Assembly: GCA_006954465.1 (NCBI GenBank)
Contig: LVVU01000165.1
Coordinates: 374 to 6,938, forward strand
Source of the DNA: Candidatus Methanoprimaticola hominis
GTDB taxonomy: Archaea; Thermoplasmatota; Thermoplasmata; Methanomassiliicoccales; Methanomethylophilaceae
Length of the DNA stretch: 6,565 nucleotides
Direction of reading: 5' to 3'
Under the pieces are notes generated by a model. That model worked only from the letters and a program-made list of their open reading frames with translations, was not told where the DNA came from and did not search any database. Of the stretch, positions 5,051 through 6,565 are shown piece after piece; positions within the stretch are counted from its first letter, which is position 1, and each line of letters starts with the position of its first letter. The translations under genes were made by a program, and so were the position numbers.

Positions 5051-5614
5051 ATGGAAGAGTACAGATTCTGCACCAGATGCGGTGCCGAACTTCCCGAAGG
5101 GGCATCGTTCTGTCCTGAATGCGGTTCACCGATGGGGCAAAATGCCGCACCGAACCCGGGCTCTTACGCCGCTCCGGCCAGGCAGGGGATCGGATTCCTC
5201 GGCGTGATGATCCTCCTCTATGGGGTCCTCGCCGTCATCGGCGGACTGATGGATATGGTTTCGTCGATCGACCTCACCGAGGCCGTATACAACGATCTGA
5301 TCCAGGAATTATCCAATATGACAGGGATCGACGTGTCCGAATTCATGCCGGCGTGGAGCGACAACATCCCGTTCCTCATGACCCTCAGCGCGGCATTCGC
5401 AACGATCAGCGGGGTCCTGGCCCTCGTCTGCTACTACAAATGCAAGAATGGAGGGGACTGGAAGACCTGCGTTACCCTCTGCGCGGCATCCTCGATAGCA
5501 TGCCTCGGAATGGGATGCTTCCCGTTCAATCTGTCCACAGGCGTGGTCCTCTGCGCCATCGGACTGCTGGTGACGGTCCTCATGTACACGAGGAAGGACG
5601 CGTTCCCCAGTTGA
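5051..5614 (+). CDS. zinc-ribbon membrane protein of unknown function
   Basis: The 187-residue product opens with a double-CxxC zinc ribbon: C7-T-R-C10, GAELPEGASF, then C21-P-E-C24-G, matching the common zinc_ribbon_2 type. A Pro/Ala/Gly linker (29-45) leads to a hydrophobic helix at about 47-70. An acidic, probably external loop (about 73-105) follows, then three more helices at about 107-128, 139-158 and 162-180. Further cysteines (127, 131, 140, 144, 151, 156, 168) lie in or next to the membrane part. The start at 5051 is chosen because the ribbon begins there and AT-rich promoter sequence lies about 25 bases before. An in-frame ATG at 4979 would lie upstream of every plausible transcription start. 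It is a single gene, convergent with phoU. I do not recognise a characterised relative; a cytoplasmic ribbon regulating or anchoring a partner is only a guess. Confidence 0.8.
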   Translation: MEEYRFCTRCGAELPEGASFCPECGSPMGQNAAPNPGSYAAPARQGIGFLGVMILLYGVLAVIGGLMDMVSSIDLTEAVYNDLIQELSNMTGIDVSEFMPAWSDNIPFLMTLSAAFATISGVLALVCYYKCKNGGDWKTCVTLCAASSIACLGMGCFPFNLSTGVVLCAIGLLVTVLMYTRKDAFPS

Positions 5615-5625
5615 ACAGAAACAGG

Positions 5626-5650
5626 GAGGGCGGGGGACCCCCCCCATTCT
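5626..5650. terminator. GC-rich inverted sequence between convergent genes
   Basis: A run of G (5632-5636) is followed after one A by eight C (5638-5645), able to form a short G/C stem, with T-rich sequence after it on the plus strand and a TGTTT stretch beyond it on the minus strand. It occupies the 37-base gap between the zinc-ribbon stop and the phoU stop. It is a plausible two-way terminator, though the loop is short and the pairing register uncertain. Confidence 0.4.
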
Positions 5651-5651
5651 A

Positions 5652-6299
5652 TCAGTTTATCGTCGCACGCCTGCCTGTGACCATGAAGCAGACCTTCTCG
5701 GCCATCTTGCAGGCGTGATCGCCCACCCTTTCGAGGAACTTAAGGATGGAGATGTAGTAGATGCACACATCCGCCGATCCCCCGTGGGTGTTGATGAAGT
5801 CGACGATCCTCTCGAGATCCTCCTTCATCGCATCGTCGAGACGGTCGTCCGTCTCGCGGATGCTCTTGAATCCGTCGATGCTCTTGTTCTCGAAACCGGT
5901 GACCACGCGCTTCACCAGGCTGAGGGCCATCTCGCCCACGGGCTCGATCAGGTCCACGACCTCGTACGAGGGCTTGTCCGCCAGGTACTTGGTCGCGGTC
6001 GCGATGTTCGTGCTGTATTTCGCGATCCTCTCCAGGTGCGTGATGGATTTCAGGATGGTCGCCACGGTCCTCGTATCGACCGCGGTGGGCTGATACAGGG
6101 TCAGGATCCTGATGGCCGCATCCTCGATATCATCGTCGAACTTCTCGATCTTCGCCTGGTCGGCTATGATGGAATCGGCCAGGTCCACATCCCCGTCCGT
6201 GACGGCCTGGATGGCCCTCTCCAACATCTCGGTGGACAGCTTCGCCATCTCGCAGGTCTCTGCCACGACGGCGTCGATATCGTCTTCGAATCTCTGCAT
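5652..6299 (-). CDS. phoU: phosphate uptake regulator PhoU
   Basis: PhoU is a cytoplasmic two-repeat, all-helical protein that restrains the PstSCAB phosphate transporter and, in bacteria, links it to phosphate signalling. The 215-residue product shows both repeats. The first has HLERIAKYSTNIA (88-100). The second has FLERVGDHACKMAE (188-201), the canonical metal-binding E-R-x-G-D-H-A pattern. In the first repeat the usual G-D is replaced by A93-K94, so metal binding there may be weakened; such asymmetry is not unusual in archaeal relatives. Length is normal for a single PhoU. The ATG at 6299 lies 4 bases after the pstB stop, and GGTGAT spanning that stop serves as the Shine-Dalgarno. The pstB-phoU order is standard for the pst operon. 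Confidence 0.94.
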   Translation of the reverse strand: MQRFEDDIDAVVAETCEMAKLSTEMLERAIQAVTDGDVDLADSIIADQAKIEKFDDDIEDAAIRILTLYQPTAVDTRTVATILKSITHLERIAKYSTNIATATKYLADKPSYEVVDLIEPVGEMALSLVKRVVTGFENKSIDGFKSIRETDDRLDDAMKEDLERIVDFINTHGGSADVCIYYISILKFLERVGDHACKMAEKVCFMVTGRRATIN

Positions 6300-6303
6300 G
6301 GTA

Positions 6304-6380
6304 TCACCCGAACCTGCCAGTCAGGTAGCGTTCGGTAATCTCCTTCTCGGGTTTGTTGAACATCGGCTCCGTCTCGTTCC
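6304..6380 (-). CDS. pstB: 3' end of pstB, phosphate ABC-transporter ATPase (cut off at a junction)
   Basis: About 25 codons remain. The readable C-terminus NETEPMFNKPEKEITERYLTGRFG, ending at the TGA at 6304-6306, matches the conserved PstB tail (N-x-x-P....T..Y(I/L)TGRFG). PstB is the ATP-hydrolysing subunit of the high-affinity phosphate importer at the inner face of the membrane. Its position just before phoU fits the pst operon. Upstream of about 6380 the reading frame no longer resembles PstB: the codons before N give A-R instead of the expected GELVE-type segment. The sequence there belongs to an unrelated gene on the other strand. The rest of pstB is missing, not merely outside the window. 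Confidence 0.85.
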
Positions 6381-6386
6381 TTGCAA
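6374..6386. other. junction between archaeal pstB and bacterial rnfC sequence
   Basis: Left of about 6380 the minus strand reads as the PstB tail. From about 6383 the plus strand reads as the middle of RnfC. Both genes are cut in mid-domain within a few bases, with no intergenic DNA, transposon ends or target repeats seen. This is the pattern of a chimeric contig end. Confidence 0.75.
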
Positions 6387-6565
6387 GCTACATGCGCACC
6401 GGCATGCCGCTGACGATGAAGCGCGTCACGGTGGACGGCAGCGCCGTGCAGAACCCGCAGAATGTCATTGTGCCCATCGGCACAAAAATTCGCGAGGTCA
6501 TGGAATTCTGCGGCGGCTATAAGGAAGAACCGCAGAAGCTCATCATGGGCGGCCCGATGATGGGC
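6383..6565 (+). CDS. rnfC: RnfC internal fragment (electron-transport complex subunit C), bacterial type
   Basis: RnfC is the peripheral flavin/iron-sulfur subunit of the Rnf complex, which couples ferredoxin oxidation and NAD reduction to ion transport. The plus strand reads ASYMRTGMPLTMKRVTVDG, then SAVQNPQNVIVPIGTKIREV, and ends LIMGGPMMG at the last base. This is the RnfC segment with the typical PL..R.VTV.G.AV..P.N..VPIGT and GGPMMG patterns. There is no start codon or ribosome-binding site. The frame begins mid-protein at the junction near 6380, and the window ends mid-gene. Residue choice resembles gut Firmicutes (Clostridia) more than archaea; that is an impression, not a search. The fragment is probably joined to the archaeal sequence by misassembly. 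Confidence 0.8.

Noticed and set aside
4782..5150. A 122-residue minus-strand frame across the S19e/zinc-ribbon intergenic region
   Set aside because: It spans two TATA elements and overlaps the zinc-ribbon gene, has Arg/Cys/Ser-rich random composition, and lacks a start signal.
1..6565. CRISPR array, transposon or defence island
   Set aside because: No regularly spaced repeats, transposase, terminal repeats or defence-gene families are visible; the genes are housekeeping.

Overview
The window looks like a piece of a euryarchaeal genome, most likely from the Thermoplasmata and possibly Methanomassiliicoccales (inference from gene content, high GC and leaderless promoters). Archaea-only or archaeal/eukaryotic genes fill it: ribosomal proteins S19e, L31e and L39e, a PDCD5-family protein, aIF6, a DUF373 membrane protein and MptE. 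The last ~185 bases are an exception. They encode a fragment of bacterial-type RnfC on the opposite strand and cut the archaeal pstB gene off abruptly, so the right end is probably an assembly chimera.

Layout, left to right. (1) 1-1901, minus strand: DUF373 membrane protein, then mptE (pterin pyrophosphokinase), then the first 19 codons of another membrane protein, in tightly packed order. (2) 1902-2168: a divergent intergenic region with a TATA-like box for each side and several perfect hairpins. (3) 2169-2810, plus strand: a UPF0173/UlaG-like metallo-beta-lactamase-fold hydrolase. (4) 2872-4726, minus strand: the translation operon rps19e - PDCD5 - rpl39e - rpl31e - aIF6, whose internal ribosome-binding sites overlap the preceding stop codons. 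(5) 4727-5050: a 324-base intergenic region with an S19e leader hairpin, two near-inverted TATA elements flanking about 150 bases of unassigned sequence, and a UUCG hairpin. (6) 5051-5614, plus strand: a zinc-ribbon membrane protein of unknown function. (7) 5652-6380, minus strand: phoU and the 3' end of pstB (phosphate uptake). (8) 6383-6565, plus strand: the rnfC fragment.

Working together: S19e, L31e, L39e and aIF6 serve ribosome structure and 60S-type subunit maturation. PstB and PhoU are the ATPase and regulator of high-affinity phosphate import. MptE supplies the activated pterin for folate/methanopterin-type cofactors.

Sequence quality matters here. DUF373 and aIF6 each carry a clear single-base frameshift, and the end of mptE shows signs of a third. 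An essential single-copy gene such as aIF6 is unlikely to be broken in a living cell, so these are more likely sequencing or assembly errors than biology. I found no defence system, CRISPR array, transposon or tRNA/rRNA gene, and no convincing new system. The best leads for something undescribed are the two structured intergenic regions and the zinc-ribbon membrane protein.
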